Assembly: GCF_001039265.1 (NCBI RefSeq)
Contig: NZ_LFEK01000044.1
Location: 5,268-13,224, forward strand
Direction of reading: 5' to 3'
Length of the DNA stretch: 7,957 bases
From: Synechococcus sp. GFB01
GTDB lineage: Bacteria > Cyanobacteriota > Cyanobacteriia > PCC-6307 > Cyanobiaceae
Shown: one piece after another, positions 1-6,674 of the stretch
Layout: every line of letters begins with the position of its first letter
How positions within the stretch are numbered: the first letter of the stretch is position 1
The notes under the pieces: model-generated
What the model saw: the letters and a program-made list of their open reading frames with translations, nothing else
Told to the model about the DNA's origin: nothing
Database searches by the model: none
Translations under genes and position numbers: made by a program

Positions 1-327
1 CCTGGTGAGCCGGCAGATCGGATCGAGGTTGGGGTTGGCTTTGGCCAGGGCCGGTTCCAGGGGGGCCCAGCGGCTGCGGTGGAAGGTGGTGCCGCGGCTC
101 CACACATTGGGGTAGAGGGTGTTGAAGCCGGTGTCGGCCAGCTCGGCCACGGCGCGCTCGATCCGGGCCGGGTCGTAGTAGAGCGGGCTGGGGCTGTTGG
201 TGAGCCACACTCCGATGCGCCGCATCGGCTGGGCAGCAACAGGCACCTCGCCCGCCGCCACCAGAGCGGCCAGGAGCAGTTGGATCGCCACAGGCAGCAG
301 GGCCTTGAGCCGGACTCGACCGCCCAT
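1..327 (-). CDS. Family-10-like glycosyl hydrolase (GHL10), secreted, 3'-truncated by the window edge
   Basis: The first 109 residues are present; the rest lies beyond the left edge. An ATG at 327 opens a basic start (MGGRVRLK) and then a hydrophobic stretch at residues 9-25. A likely signal-peptidase site follows (VPVAAQ, residues 28-33), so the product is probably exported to the periplasm or surface. The mature part begins with RRIGVWLTN (36-44). It continues with a helix that ends in ELADTGFNTLYPNVWSRG (62-79) and then TTFHRS. This resembles the first beta strand and helix of the GHL10 (PF02638, YddW-like) TIM barrel, a family of putative glycan-active enzymes found near cell-wall functions. 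The catalytic region is outside the window, so activity and substrate cannot be judged. The gene follows prs on the same strand with a 32-bp gap and is probably cotranscribed with it. No Shine-Dalgarno site is visible. The family call is from remembered motif shape. Confidence 0.8.
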   Translation of the reverse strand, partial: MGGRVRLKALLPVAIQLLLAALVAAGEVPVAAQPMRRIGVWLTNSPSPLYYDPARIERAVAELADTGFNTLYPNVWSRGTTFHRSRWAPLEPALAKANPNLDPICRLTR

Positions 328-359
328 GGGGTTGCGATGTCGCTGGTGCGGCACCCCGC

Positions 360-1361
360 TCAGCGGAACATCGAGCTCACCGAGCTCTCCTCGTGGATCC
401 GCCAGATCGCCTCGCCCAGCATGTTGGCCACCGACAGCACCCGCAGCTGGGGGAAGTGACGCTGCTCGGCCAGTGGGATCGAGTTGGTCACCACCACCTC
501 CTCGAACAGGCCGGGTTCGGAAAGTCGCTCGATCGCCGGATCGCTGAACACCGCATGGGTGGCACAGCACAGAACCCGGGCGGCACCCCGGCGGCGCAGC
601 AGTCTGGCCCCCTGGCAGATCGTGCCGCCGGTGTCGATCATGTCGTCGATCAGCACGGCCGTTTTGCCGGCCACGTCACCGATCACGGTGAGGCTCTCGG
701 CCACATTGTGGGCGGCGCGGCGCTTGTCGATGATCGCCAGCGGCGCGTCGTGCATCTGCTTGGCGAAGGCCCGCGCCCGGGCCACCCCGCCCACGTCCGG
801 TGACACCACCACCACCTCGCCGAGGTCACGGGTGCTGAGGTAGTCGACGAGCACCGGAGATCCGTAGATGTGGTCGCAGGGAATGTCGAAGTACCCCTGG
901 ATCTGTGACGAGTGCAGATCCATCGCCAGCACCCGGTCCACGCCGCTCTTGGTGAGCAGGTTGGCCACCAGCTTGGCGGTGATCGATTCGCGGCCTGCCG
1001 TCTTGCGGTCCGCCCGGGCATAGCCGTAATAGGGGATCACCGCGGTGACCTGCCGAGCGGAGGCCCGCTTGCAGGCGTCCACCATGATCAGCAGCTCCAT
1101 CAGGTGATCGTTCACCGGAGCGCAGGTGGGCTGCACCAGGAAGACGTCACAGCCGCGGATCGATTCCTGGATCTGGATGTAGGTCTCGCCGTCGGCGAAG
1201 CGTTTGATCACGCGCGGGCCGTCGGGCACCCCCAGGTAGGCGCCGATCTCCCGGGCGAGATCCGGGTTGGATGTGCCGCTGAACAGCCGCAGACGGCGGT
1301 TGTCTGGAGTGGCCTGATTGCCCGCCTGTGCCAGCCGATCGGCGGTCAGAAAACTGGTCAC
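360..1361 (-). CDS. prs: Ribose-phosphate pyrophosphokinase (PRPP synthetase)
   Basis: This cytosolic enzyme makes PRPP from ribose 5-phosphate and ATP for purine, pyrimidine, NAD, His and Trp synthesis. Hallmarks of the class I family are in order: RLFSGTSN near residue 24; the ATP-site FADGET at 55-60; PYYGYARADRK at 110-120; the cation-site loop DLHSSQIQGYFD at 148-159; the flexible-loop lysine in IDKRR at 211-215; and the ribose-5-phosphate loop VLIDDMIDTGGTI at 236-248. The protein is full length at 333 residues from a GTG at 1361, whose product begins (M)TSFLTADRLAQ, as I remember cyanobacterial homologues doing. An in-frame ATG at 1427 would add 22 residues that do not look like the family and would place the start next to the divergent start at 1430, so I prefer the GTG. 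Neither start has a good ribosome site. The function is secure; the start is the uncertain part. Confidence 0.95.
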   Translation of the reverse strand: MTSFLTADRLAQAGNQATPDNRRLRLFSGTSNPDLAREIGAYLGVPDGPRVIKRFADGETYIQIQESIRGCDVFLVQPTCAPVNDHLMELLIMVDACKRASARQVTAVIPYYGYARADRKTAGRESITAKLVANLLTKSGVDRVLAMDLHSSQIQGYFDIPCDHIYGSPVLVDYLSTRDLGEVVVVSPDVGGVARARAFAKQMHDAPLAIIDKRRAAHNVAESLTVIGDVAGKTAVLIDDMIDTGGTICQGARLLRRRGAARVLCCATHAVFSDPAIERLSEPGLFEEVVVTNSIPLAEQRHFPQLRVLSVANMLGEAIWRIHEESSVSSMFR

Positions 1362-1429
1362 GGCGGGCGCGGACGCGTCGGCTGGAACCCGATGGTAGAA
1401 GCGTGCCGGTCCAGGGAGTGCAAACAACC

Positions 1430-1968
1430 ATGACGTTTTCTCAGCTCTCGCCCGTCGCGGCCGGTGGCTGCTGTCCGGACAAGCTGGTGCTGCTGGCCCA
1501 TGGCTCCGCTGATCAGGTGCTGGCCCTGCAGCGCCAGGCGGGGCCGCGGCTGGCAGAGGCCCTGGGCCTGCCCTGGGCCGGTTGGCCCGTTGCCACCGAC
1601 CCCTCTGCTCTGCTGGCCGATCTGCCGGCCGGTCTGGTGCCGCTGCCGCTCGATCCCGGCCAGACCCTCAGTGCGGGCGGACACTGGGCCGAAGCCCTCG
1701 GGGCCTGGCGTCAGCGACGCTCGTGCTGGTCACGGCCGTGCAGGCCTCTTGCGGCGTGCCGGCGGCCAGCGCTGCCCTGCTCCGGCAACAGGGGGTGCCG
1801 CTGGTGGGTCTGGTGCAGTGGGGAGGGCCCTGGGAGGCGGAATGGCGCCGCCGGGAGGGCTTGCCCTGGCTGGGCTGGCTGACGGCGGACGACCAGCCGG
1901 CCGTGGCCGATCTCGAGGACCAGGCTGCCGCTCTGGCGACGGCTCTCCAGCTCCGCTGGCGGGGCTGA
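1430..1968 (+). pseudogene. Small uncharacterised protein gene, split by an apparent -1 frameshift near 1715
   Basis: I do not recognise the product. An ATG at 1430, with AGGGAG at 1413-1418, opens a protein-like frame: KLVLLAHGSADQVLALQRQ, then LPLDPGQTLSAGGHWAEAL, as far as WRQ (1706-1714). After that the same frame turns into Arg/Cys/Trp-rich nonsense and stops at 1882. The adjacent frame takes over at about 1717 with TLVLVTAVQASCGVPAASA and QQGVPLVGLVQWGGPW, and ends at a TGA at 1966-1968. One missing base near 1715 explains this; for example, an extra C would read Arg-Gln-Pro-Thr-Leu-Val. The restored protein would be about 179 residues, soluble, with no signal peptide. The second half faintly resembles the later strands of dethiobiotin synthetase-like folds (LVTA...GVPLVGLV), but there is no P-loop, so I assign no function. 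It diverges from prs and converges on the LCP gene 16 bp away. A real mutation, a sequencing error and, less likely, programmed frameshifting are all possible. Without a frame change, the first frame encodes about 150 residues. Confidence 0.55.
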
Positions 1969-1980
1969 GCGGGGCCGCTC
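1967..1980. terminator. Possible short hairpin at a convergent gene junction
   Basis: GAGCG (1967-1971) and CGCTC (1976-1980) can pair around a GGGC loop. The hairpin covers the end of the plus-strand stop codon and most of the 16-bp gap before the LCP stop codon. The position fits a two-way terminator. It is only five pairs long with no U tract on either strand, and such short repeats are easy to find in DNA this GC-rich, so the call is weak. Confidence 0.2.
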
Positions 1981-1984
1981 CGGA

Positions 1985-2971
1985 TCATGGTGGTTTGGGG
2001 CCTTCGGCCCTCGCCGCCGACGCCTCGGATGGCTGGAGCGCAGGCCAGAGGGGATCCGGCGCCCCGCTGGAGATCTCGCGCAGACCGCTGATGCCCTGCC
2101 GCTGCGGCGCCAGGGGCAGCTGGCGCCACTGGCTGGGTTGCTCCTGGCTCAGGCCGGCCGCCAGCAGGCTCAGCAGTTCCGAGTCGCTGAGGTTGGTGTT
2201 GACCTGAGCGCGCAGGGTTCGGGCCAGGCCGGGTAGTCGTTCGATCTGGTGGGGCATCGCCAGCTCCCGCAGCAGGCTCTGGGTCACCTCCCGCTGCTGT
2301 TCCTGACGGCTTTCGTCGGGCCGGAGCGGGTCGCGATAGCGGGCCAGGTGCTCCAGCGTCTGGCCGCGCAGCCGTTGCAGGCCCGCCTGGAGATTGATGC
2401 GCAGGTTCTGGCGCTTGTCGGAGTAGCGCATCACCCGGGCCGGATTGGCCTCCACGGAGCCCAGGCCATCCACCAGGTCGCGCAGGGCACCGCGGCTGAG
2501 CACCACGAAGCGATCGGGCTCGCCGGGAGCGAGCCCGATCAGCTCGCGCACCGCATCAGCCGTGAGCGCAGGGCCGCCGAGGCGATACAGGCTGCCGAGG
2601 GACTGGGGGCGTCGCTGCCCGGGCAGTTGCACCGCCAGGTTGGCCGGAACGCTGAGCAGCTGAAGCGGGGCGTGGGGGTTGACCCGCACCAGCAGCAGGG
2701 CATCGGCGTTGGCGGGGCCCGGCGGTGCGGCTCGGTTCATCGCATCGCCGAGCCGGTCGCTGTCGATCCCGATCACCAGAACGGTGATCGATCGGGTCGG
2801 CGGCTTGGCCAGGTCCGCCGGCTGGCGTCGGTCACGGGTCTCCTGTCGTCGATCCGCGCTGGGCCAGATCAGATTGAGCAGCAGGACGCCCGCGGCGACC
2901 CCGAGACCTGCCGCGGCCAGGCGCAGCGCGATGACCCACCTGGTGCGGGGGACGGCGGAACGGGTAGCCAT
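1985..2971 (-). CDS. LytR-CpsA-Psr (LCP) family membrane protein
   Basis: LCP proteins move lipid-linked glycopolymers onto the cell wall or related acceptors outside the membrane; cyanobacterial members are linked to envelope and septum formation. The protein has 328 residues from an ATG at 2971. A basic N terminus precedes one membrane segment (about 14-36), and the rest would face the periplasm. The LCP domain runs from about 62 to 236: SITVLVIGIDSDR (61-73), ADALLLVRVNP (89-99), LQLLSVPANLAVQLPG (103-118), GGPALTADAVRELIG (132-146), RFVVLSRGALRDLVDGLG (154-171), QNLRINLQAGLQRLRGQ (188-204) and ARYRDP (210-215). Where the family usually has Ser-Ile-Pro-Arg-Asp-Thr, this protein has SVPANL (107-112), so the conserved Arg-Asp pair is missing while RYR is kept. 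It may be inactive or changed in activity. The tail from about 300 is Pro/Ala-rich and variable-looking. The open frame continues upstream to 4222, but that part is antisense to bciB. No clear ribosome site is visible. Confidence 0.85.
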   Translation of the reverse strand: MATRSAVPRTRWVIALRLAAAGLGVAAGVLLLNLIWPSADRRQETRDRRQPADLAKPPTRSITVLVIGIDSDRLGDAMNRAAPPGPANADALLLVRVNPHAPLQLLSVPANLAVQLPGQRRPQSLGSLYRLGGPALTADAVRELIGLAPGEPDRFVVLSRGALRDLVDGLGSVEANPARVMRYSDKRQNLRINLQAGLQRLRGQTLEHLARYRDPLRPDESRQEQQREVTQSLLRELAMPHQIERLPGLARTLRAQVNTNLSDSELLSLLAAGLSQEQPSQWRQLPLAPQRQGISGLREISSGAPDPLWPALQPSEASAARAEGPKPP

Positions 2972-3010
2972 CGCTGGCGCTGGATCGGGGCGGCTGGGCC
3001 CCACTCTCGC

Positions 3011-3025
3011 CCACCCGGAGGGTGG
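3011..3025. promoter_or_regulatory. Inverted repeat in the LCP/bciB divergent gap
   Basis: Perfect six-base arms CCACCC (3011-3016) and GGGTGG (3020-3025) flank GGA. The repeat lies in the 96-base gap between the divergent LCP and bciB starts, 40 bases upstream of the LCP start. It could be a small operator or a leader hairpin. Arms of this length are not rare in GC-rich DNA, and no known regulator site is recognised. Confidence 0.25.
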
Positions 3026-3026
3026 A

Positions 3027-3040
3027 CAACCGATAGGTTG
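3027..3040. promoter_or_regulatory. Second inverted repeat in the LCP/bciB divergent gap
   Basis: CAACC (3027-3031) and GGTTG (3036-3040) are perfect five-base arms around GATA. The repeat follows the previous one after a single base. It sits 9 bases before the upstream candidate GTG start of bciB (3050) and 27 before the preferred one (3068). This small AT-containing patch is the likeliest place for control of the divergent pair, but I could not fit convincing -35 and -10 boxes. Confidence 0.25.
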
Positions 3041-3067
3041 AACCCTTCTGTGGATGCACCCGGTCCG

Positions 3068-4276
3068 GTGACTGCGACCTCCCACTCCCAGGCCCCCCAT
3101 GAGCGGGCCCGGCCGCTGGCCAAGGGCAGCGTGTATCCGGCCAAGGATCTCTGCAGCCAGTGCGGCCTGTGCGACAGCCGCTGGGTGGCCTACGTGAAGA
3201 GCAGCTGCGCCTTCCTGGAGCAGCGCTTCGAGGCCATGGAAACGGCGGCCCACGGCCGCAGTCGCGATCTCGACAACCAGGACGAGCTCTACTTCGGCGT
3301 GCAGCAGCGCATGCTCACGGCCCGACTGCGCCGGCCGATCGAGGGCGCCCAGTGGACCGGCATCGTCAGCCGCATCGGTGTGCGTGCCCTCGAGACTGGC
3401 CTGGTGGACGCGGTGCTGTGCGTGGGCCAGAGCGAGACCGACCGCTTCACGCCCGTGCCGCGGCTGGCCCGCACGCCGGAGGAGGTGCTCAGCGCCCGGG
3501 TGAACAAGCCCACCCTCTCGCCCAACCTGGAGGTGCTGGAGCAGCTGCCCGGCAGCGGCATCCGCCGCCTGCTGGCGATCGGTGTGGGCTGCCAGATCCA
3601 GGCCCTGCGCGCGGTGCAGCCCACCCTGCCGCTCGACGAGCTGTTCGTGCTGGGCCTGCCCTGCGTCGACAACGTGTCGCGCCAGGGGCTCCAGACCTTC
3701 CTGGAGAGCACCGTGAGCTCTCCGCACACCGTGGTGCACTACGAGTTCATGCAGGACTTCCGCATCCACTTCCGCCACAGCGACGGCCGCGAGGAGACGG
3801 TGCCCTTCTTCGGGCTCGACACCCCGAAGCTCAAGGACGTGTTCGCGCCGAGCTGTCTGAGCTGCTTCGACTACACCAACGCCGGCGCTGACCTGGTGGT
3901 GGGCTACATGGGGGCGACGTTCGGCCGCCAGTGGCTCACCGTGCGAAACCCCAGGGGGCAGGTGCTGCTGGATCTGGTGGAGCCGGAGCTGGATGTGGCG
4001 CCCGTGAGCTCCAGCGGCGACAGGCGGGCGGCGGTGCAGCAGGGTATCGAGGCCTATGACAAGGCCGTGAAGCTGCCCCTCTGGCTGGCCCGGCTGATCG
4101 GTTGCGTGGTGAAGCGCTTCGGTCCGAAGGGTCTGGAATACGGCCGCTTCTCGATCGACTCCCACTTCACGCGCAACGCCCTCTGGTTGCGGCGCCATCA
4201 CCCCGAAAAGCTCGAGGCCCACATCCCGGCCTTCGCCAAGGCGATCATCAGCCGCTACCGGCTGCCGGCGGCGTGA
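3068..4276 (+). CDS. bciB: Divinyl (proto)chlorophyllide 8-vinyl reductase, F420-hydrogenase-beta-like (BciB type)
   Basis: BciB is a soluble ferredoxin-dependent flavin and iron-sulfur enzyme that reduces the 8-vinyl group of divinyl chlorophyll precursors to ethyl. The sequence matches my memory of Synechocystis Slr1923 along its whole length (402 residues here, about 400 in the family). Landmarks: the iron-sulfur motif CSQCGLC (29-35) with Cys47; NQDELYFGVQQ (70-80); IEGAQWTGIVSRI (91-103); VNKPTLSPNL (145-154); IGVGCQIQALRAV (171-183); LPCVDNVSRQGL (197-208); VVHYEFMQDFRIHF (222-235); VFAPSCLSCFDYTNAGADLV (258-277); FGPKGLEYGRFSIDSHFTRN (351-370). Cys263 and Cys266 are likely second-cluster ligands. 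Plant 7-hydroxymethyl chlorophyll a reductase is a close relative, so that specificity cannot be excluded. The start is uncertain: GTG at 3068 is preferred and GTG at 3050 would add six residues. Neither has a strong ribosome site. The stop overlaps the malQ start. The frame is open upstream to 2249 only as antisense of the LCP gene. Confidence 0.87.
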   Translation: MTATSHSQAPHERARPLAKGSVYPAKDLCSQCGLCDSRWVAYVKSSCAFLEQRFEAMETAAHGRSRDLDNQDELYFGVQQRMLTARLRRPIEGAQWTGIVSRIGVRALETGLVDAVLCVGQSETDRFTPVPRLARTPEEVLSARVNKPTLSPNLEVLEQLPGSGIRRLLAIGVGCQIQALRAVQPTLPLDELFVLGLPCVDNVSRQGLQTFLESTVSSPHTVVHYEFMQDFRIHFRHSDGREETVPFFGLDTPKLKDVFAPSCLSCFDYTNAGADLVVGYMGATFGRQWLTVRNPRGQVLLDLVEPELDVAPVSSSGDRRAAVQQGIEAYDKAVKLPLWLARLIGCVVKRFGPKGLEYGRFSIDSHFTRNALWLRRHHPEKLEAHIPAFAKAIISRYRLPAA

Positions 4277-5796
4277 ACGCTCCCGGGCCCCGCGCCGGGG
4301 TGCTGCTGCATGTCACCGCACTGCCCGGGCCCGGTGAGAGAGGCACGTTCGGCGAGGCCGCCCATGAGTGGGTGACCCTGCTCGGTCGTCATGGCATCCG
4401 GGCCTGGCAGCTTCTGCCCCTGGCCCCCACCGACGCCACCGGCTCGCCCTACAGCTCCCCCAGCGGCTCGGCCCTGAATCCCGCCCTGCTCGATGCCGAC
4501 CGACTCCTGCGTGAAGGCTGGATCAGCGCCAGCGACCTGGACGAGCTGTCCCATCCCTGCAACGCCGATGCCCTGGCCTCGGCGTTGCAGCGCGCCTGGC
4601 CTGCCCAGGGGCCGACCCGGCAGCGGGCCTTTCGCCGCTGGTGCCGCAGCGAGCGGTTCTGGCTGAAGGATCACTGCCGCTTCATGGTGCTGCGCAGGCT
4701 GCAGGGCGGGGCTCCCTGGTGGCAGTGGCCCCCGGAGCTGGCCCTGCGCCAGCCTCAGGCCATGCGCCGCCTTGATCAGGATCAGGCTGGGGCTCTCCAG
4801 GCCGAGGCGCTGATCCAGTGGCAGCTGCAGAACCAGTGGAGCTCCCTGCAGCGGCGGGCCCGGGCCGTGGGGGTTCAGCTGATCGGGGACCTGCCCTTCT
4901 ACGTGGCCCATGACAGTGCCGATGTCTGGGCGCGGCCGCGATTGTTCAGTCTCGGCCCCGGCGGCAGCCTGCTGCAGCAGAGCGGGGTTCCACCCGACTA
5001 CTTCTCGGCGACCGGCCAGCTCTGGGGCACACCCGTCTACCGCTGGGGGGTGCACCTGGGCAGCGGCTTTCGCTGGTGGATGCTGCGGCTGCTGCGGCAG
5101 CTGGAACTGTTCGACCTGCTGCGGCTTGATCATTTCCGCGCCCTTCAGGCCTACTGGAGCGTTCCCGGCAGCGATGACACCGCCGAACATGGCCACTGGC
5201 GGCCGTCACCCGGCTGGCTGCTGCTGGCGCTGCTCTGGCTGCGCTGCGGCTTCTCCGGCCAGCTGCAGAGCTGCCGGCTGCGCCTCATCGCCGAAGATCT
5301 CGGTGTGATCACGCCTCCCGTGGAGGCCCTCCGGGATCGATTCGGCCTCAGCGGCATGAAGATCCTCCAGTTCGCCTTCGACGGCAACCCCGAGAATCCC
5401 TATCTGCCGGCCAACATCCATGGCCGCCGCTGGGTCGTCTATACCGGCACCCACGACAACGCCACCAGCCTGGGCTGGTGGCATCAGCTGGATGGCGACA
5501 GCCGTGCCCGGGTGGAGGCCGCGGTGGGTGGAGCGGTGACCGCGCCGGGCTGGCAGCTGCTGGAACTGGCGCTGGCCACGCCCGCTGAGCTGGTGATCGT
5601 GCCGCTGCAGGATCTTCTGGAACTCGGCGATGAGGCCCGCTTCAACACGCCGGGCACGACCGGACCTCAGAACTGGACCTGGCGTCTGGATCGGCCGATC
5701 GCTGCCCTGGACGGGCCTCTGAAGGGCTACGGGGAGCTGGCCGCGGCGGCTGGTCGTGGCGAGGGTGTCTCCGCCACCGTGAAGGTCCCGGGCTGA
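4273..5796 (+). CDS. malQ: 4-alpha-glucanotransferase (amylomaltase, GH77)
   Basis: MalQ is a cytosolic disproportionating enzyme that transfers alpha-1,4-glucan segments between maltodextrins; in cyanobacteria it works with glycogen breakdown. The protein has 507 residues from a GTG at 4273, close to the usual bacterial short form. GH77 features: GVLLHVTALPGPGERGTFGE (10-29), LLPLAPTDATGSPYSSPS and SALNPALLDADRL in the first 80 residues, LIGDLPFYVAHDSADVW, GVPPDYFSATGQLWGTPVY, LLRLDHFRAL with the nucleophile Asp286, LIAEDLGVITPPV with acid/base Glu341, YTGTHDNATSLGWW with Asp395, and RFNTPGTTGPQNWTWRL near the end. These three residues match the Thermus amylomaltase positions (293, 340, 395) closely. 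The GTG start overlaps the bciB stop in a GTGA arrangement, which suggests translational coupling. The last 70 bases are also the antisense 3' end of the RodZ-like gene. All catalytic residues are present. Confidence 0.96.
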   Translation: MNAPGPRAGVLLHVTALPGPGERGTFGEAAHEWVTLLGRHGIRAWQLLPLAPTDATGSPYSSPSGSALNPALLDADRLLREGWISASDLDELSHPCNADALASALQRAWPAQGPTRQRAFRRWCRSERFWLKDHCRFMVLRRLQGGAPWWQWPPELALRQPQAMRRLDQDQAGALQAEALIQWQLQNQWSSLQRRARAVGVQLIGDLPFYVAHDSADVWARPRLFSLGPGGSLLQQSGVPPDYFSATGQLWGTPVYRWGVHLGSGFRWWMLRLLRQLELFDLLRLDHFRALQAYWSVPGSDDTAEHGHWRPSPGWLLLALLWLRCGFSGQLQSCRLRLIAEDLGVITPPVEALRDRFGLSGMKILQFAFDGNPENPYLPANIHGRRWVVYTGTHDNATSLGWWHQLDGDSRARVEAAVGGAVTAPGWQLLELALATPAELVIVPLQDLLELGDEARFNTPGTTGPQNWTWRLDRPIAALDGPLKGYGELAAAAGRGEGVSATVKVPG

Positions 5797-6674
5797 CCGG
5801 CCACGGCCGCAAGCGGCAGGCCGTTCCAGAGCACCCGGCTGCCGGGGCCGGGGGCGGGGTCGAGCCGCAGCCGGAAGGGTGGGGTGAGCGGCAGCCTGAG
5901 CTGGCCGCTGGCGGCCGCCAGATCGGTGCTCACGGCCCCGTTGCTGCTCAGGGTGATGCGGCTGCTCTGCTGGAGCTCCAGCTCGAGCAGGCCCGGGCCT
6001 GAGGCTTCGGATCGCTGGCCCTGGCTCAGCAGCTTCAACCCCTGGCCGCTGGCGGCCTGGTCGAGGGGCCGCAGCCCCGGGACCACCCTCAGCAGGCTCT
6101 GGGCGGCTGACTCCGGTTTCTGCTGTTCATCGGCAGGCACCGGTGGGATCGGTCGCAGGGCCAGCCGGCCCTCGCCCGCCAGCCGTTGCTGTTCCAGGTT
6201 GAGCGCGTAGATCAGCCCCAGGGTGAGCACGGCGTAGAGCACCGTCCCCTGCCAGGTGGTGAACACATCGATCGACCCCGGGGTGAAGCGCCGCTGGGGC
6301 TGGTGACTCCCCGGGCTCCGCTGCGCCGGCAGGGCGGCAGCGAGGCAGCCCGGCGGCATCTCCAGCTCGGCCTCGAGCAGGGGCAGCATCGAGCGCAGGT
6401 AGGTGGCTTCGGGGAGCCGGTCGCGCCAGCCCCGCTCCAGTGCTTCCAGCACGGGGGTGCTGATCCGGGTCTCCAGGGCCAGCTGGCGCAGGCTGAGCCC
6501 CCGCTGCTCGCGACGTTCCCGCAGCTGCTGTCCGGCCGCCAGCAGCGGATCCTCCAGCTTGCCGGCAGCACCGGCGGAGCCGGGTTCCGGTCGCCGTCGC
6601 CGCCAGAAGCGGAGCAGGGAGGTGCTGAAGGAAGCTCCGGGACGACTCAGGGCTGGCCAGCCAGTGCCTGCCAT
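5727..6674 (-). CDS. RodZ-like HTH membrane protein (HTH plus DUF4115-like C terminus)
   Basis: RodZ-type proteins are single-pass membrane proteins that link the MreB cytoskeleton to wall growth through a cytoplasmic HTH domain. The product has 315 residues from an ATG at 6674. A basic patch (LRFWRRRR, 21-28) precedes an XRE/RodZ-like HTH at about 46-108, with QQLRERREQRGLSLRQLALE (49-68), TRISTPVLEALERGW and LPEATYLRSMLPLLEAEL. One membrane segment follows (TVLYAVLTLGLIYALNL, 144-160). A Gln/Pro-rich linker leads to a beta-rich domain at about 229-300 (GLLELELQQSSRITLSSNG, then VLWNGLPL), as in DUF4115 proteins. The layout is the basis for the call; MreB binding is inferred. No other ATG, GTG or TTG lies between the start and the HTH. 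The gene overlaps the upstream pseudouridine synthase gene by 28 bases on the same strand, so the two are probably one transcript. Its 3' end overlaps malQ by 70 bases on the opposite strand; the Ala/Pro/Ser-rich tail is encoded there. Confidence 0.82.
   Translation of the reverse strand: MAGTGWPALSRPGASFSTSLLRFWRRRRPEPGSAGAAGKLEDPLLAAGQQLRERREQRGLSLRQLALETRISTPVLEALERGWRDRLPEATYLRSMLPLLEAELEMPPGCLAAALPAQRSPGSHQPQRRFTPGSIDVFTTWQGTVLYAVLTLGLIYALNLEQQRLAGEGRLALRPIPPVPADEQQKPESAAQSLLRVVPGLRPLDQAASGQGLKLLSQGQRSEASGPGLLELELQQSSRITLSSNGAVSTDLAAASGQLRLPLTPPFRLRLDPAPGPGSRVLWNGLPLAAVAGQPGTFTVAETPSPRPAAAASSP

Noticed and set aside
1362..1429. Possible prs promoter on the minus strand (a TTGCAC box, then TTCTAC 17 bases later)
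   Set aside because: Only about half or fewer of the consensus bases match in each box, and no start-site data exist. Too weak to list.
1464..2207. A 247-residue plus-strand open frame
   Set aside because: Its translation is Trp/Arg/Cys/Gly-rich, typical of an off-frame reading in GC-rich DNA. It overlaps better frames and runs antisense into the LCP gene.
2249..3049. A plus-strand extension of bciB reaching back to 2249
   Set aside because: It is antisense to the LCP coding region, with no family resemblance. BciB proteins start shortly before the CSQCGLC motif.
2972..4222. A long minus-strand open frame continuing upstream of the LCP gene to 4222, with a His/Gln/Ala-rich translation
   Set aside because: It is the antisense shadow of bciB, which has clear family motifs. 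The LCP protein begins with a normal basic-plus-membrane N terminus at the ATG at 2971.
4255..5196. A 313-residue minus-strand open frame opposite malQ
   Set aside because: It is an antisense shadow; malQ has all GH77 motifs across this stretch.
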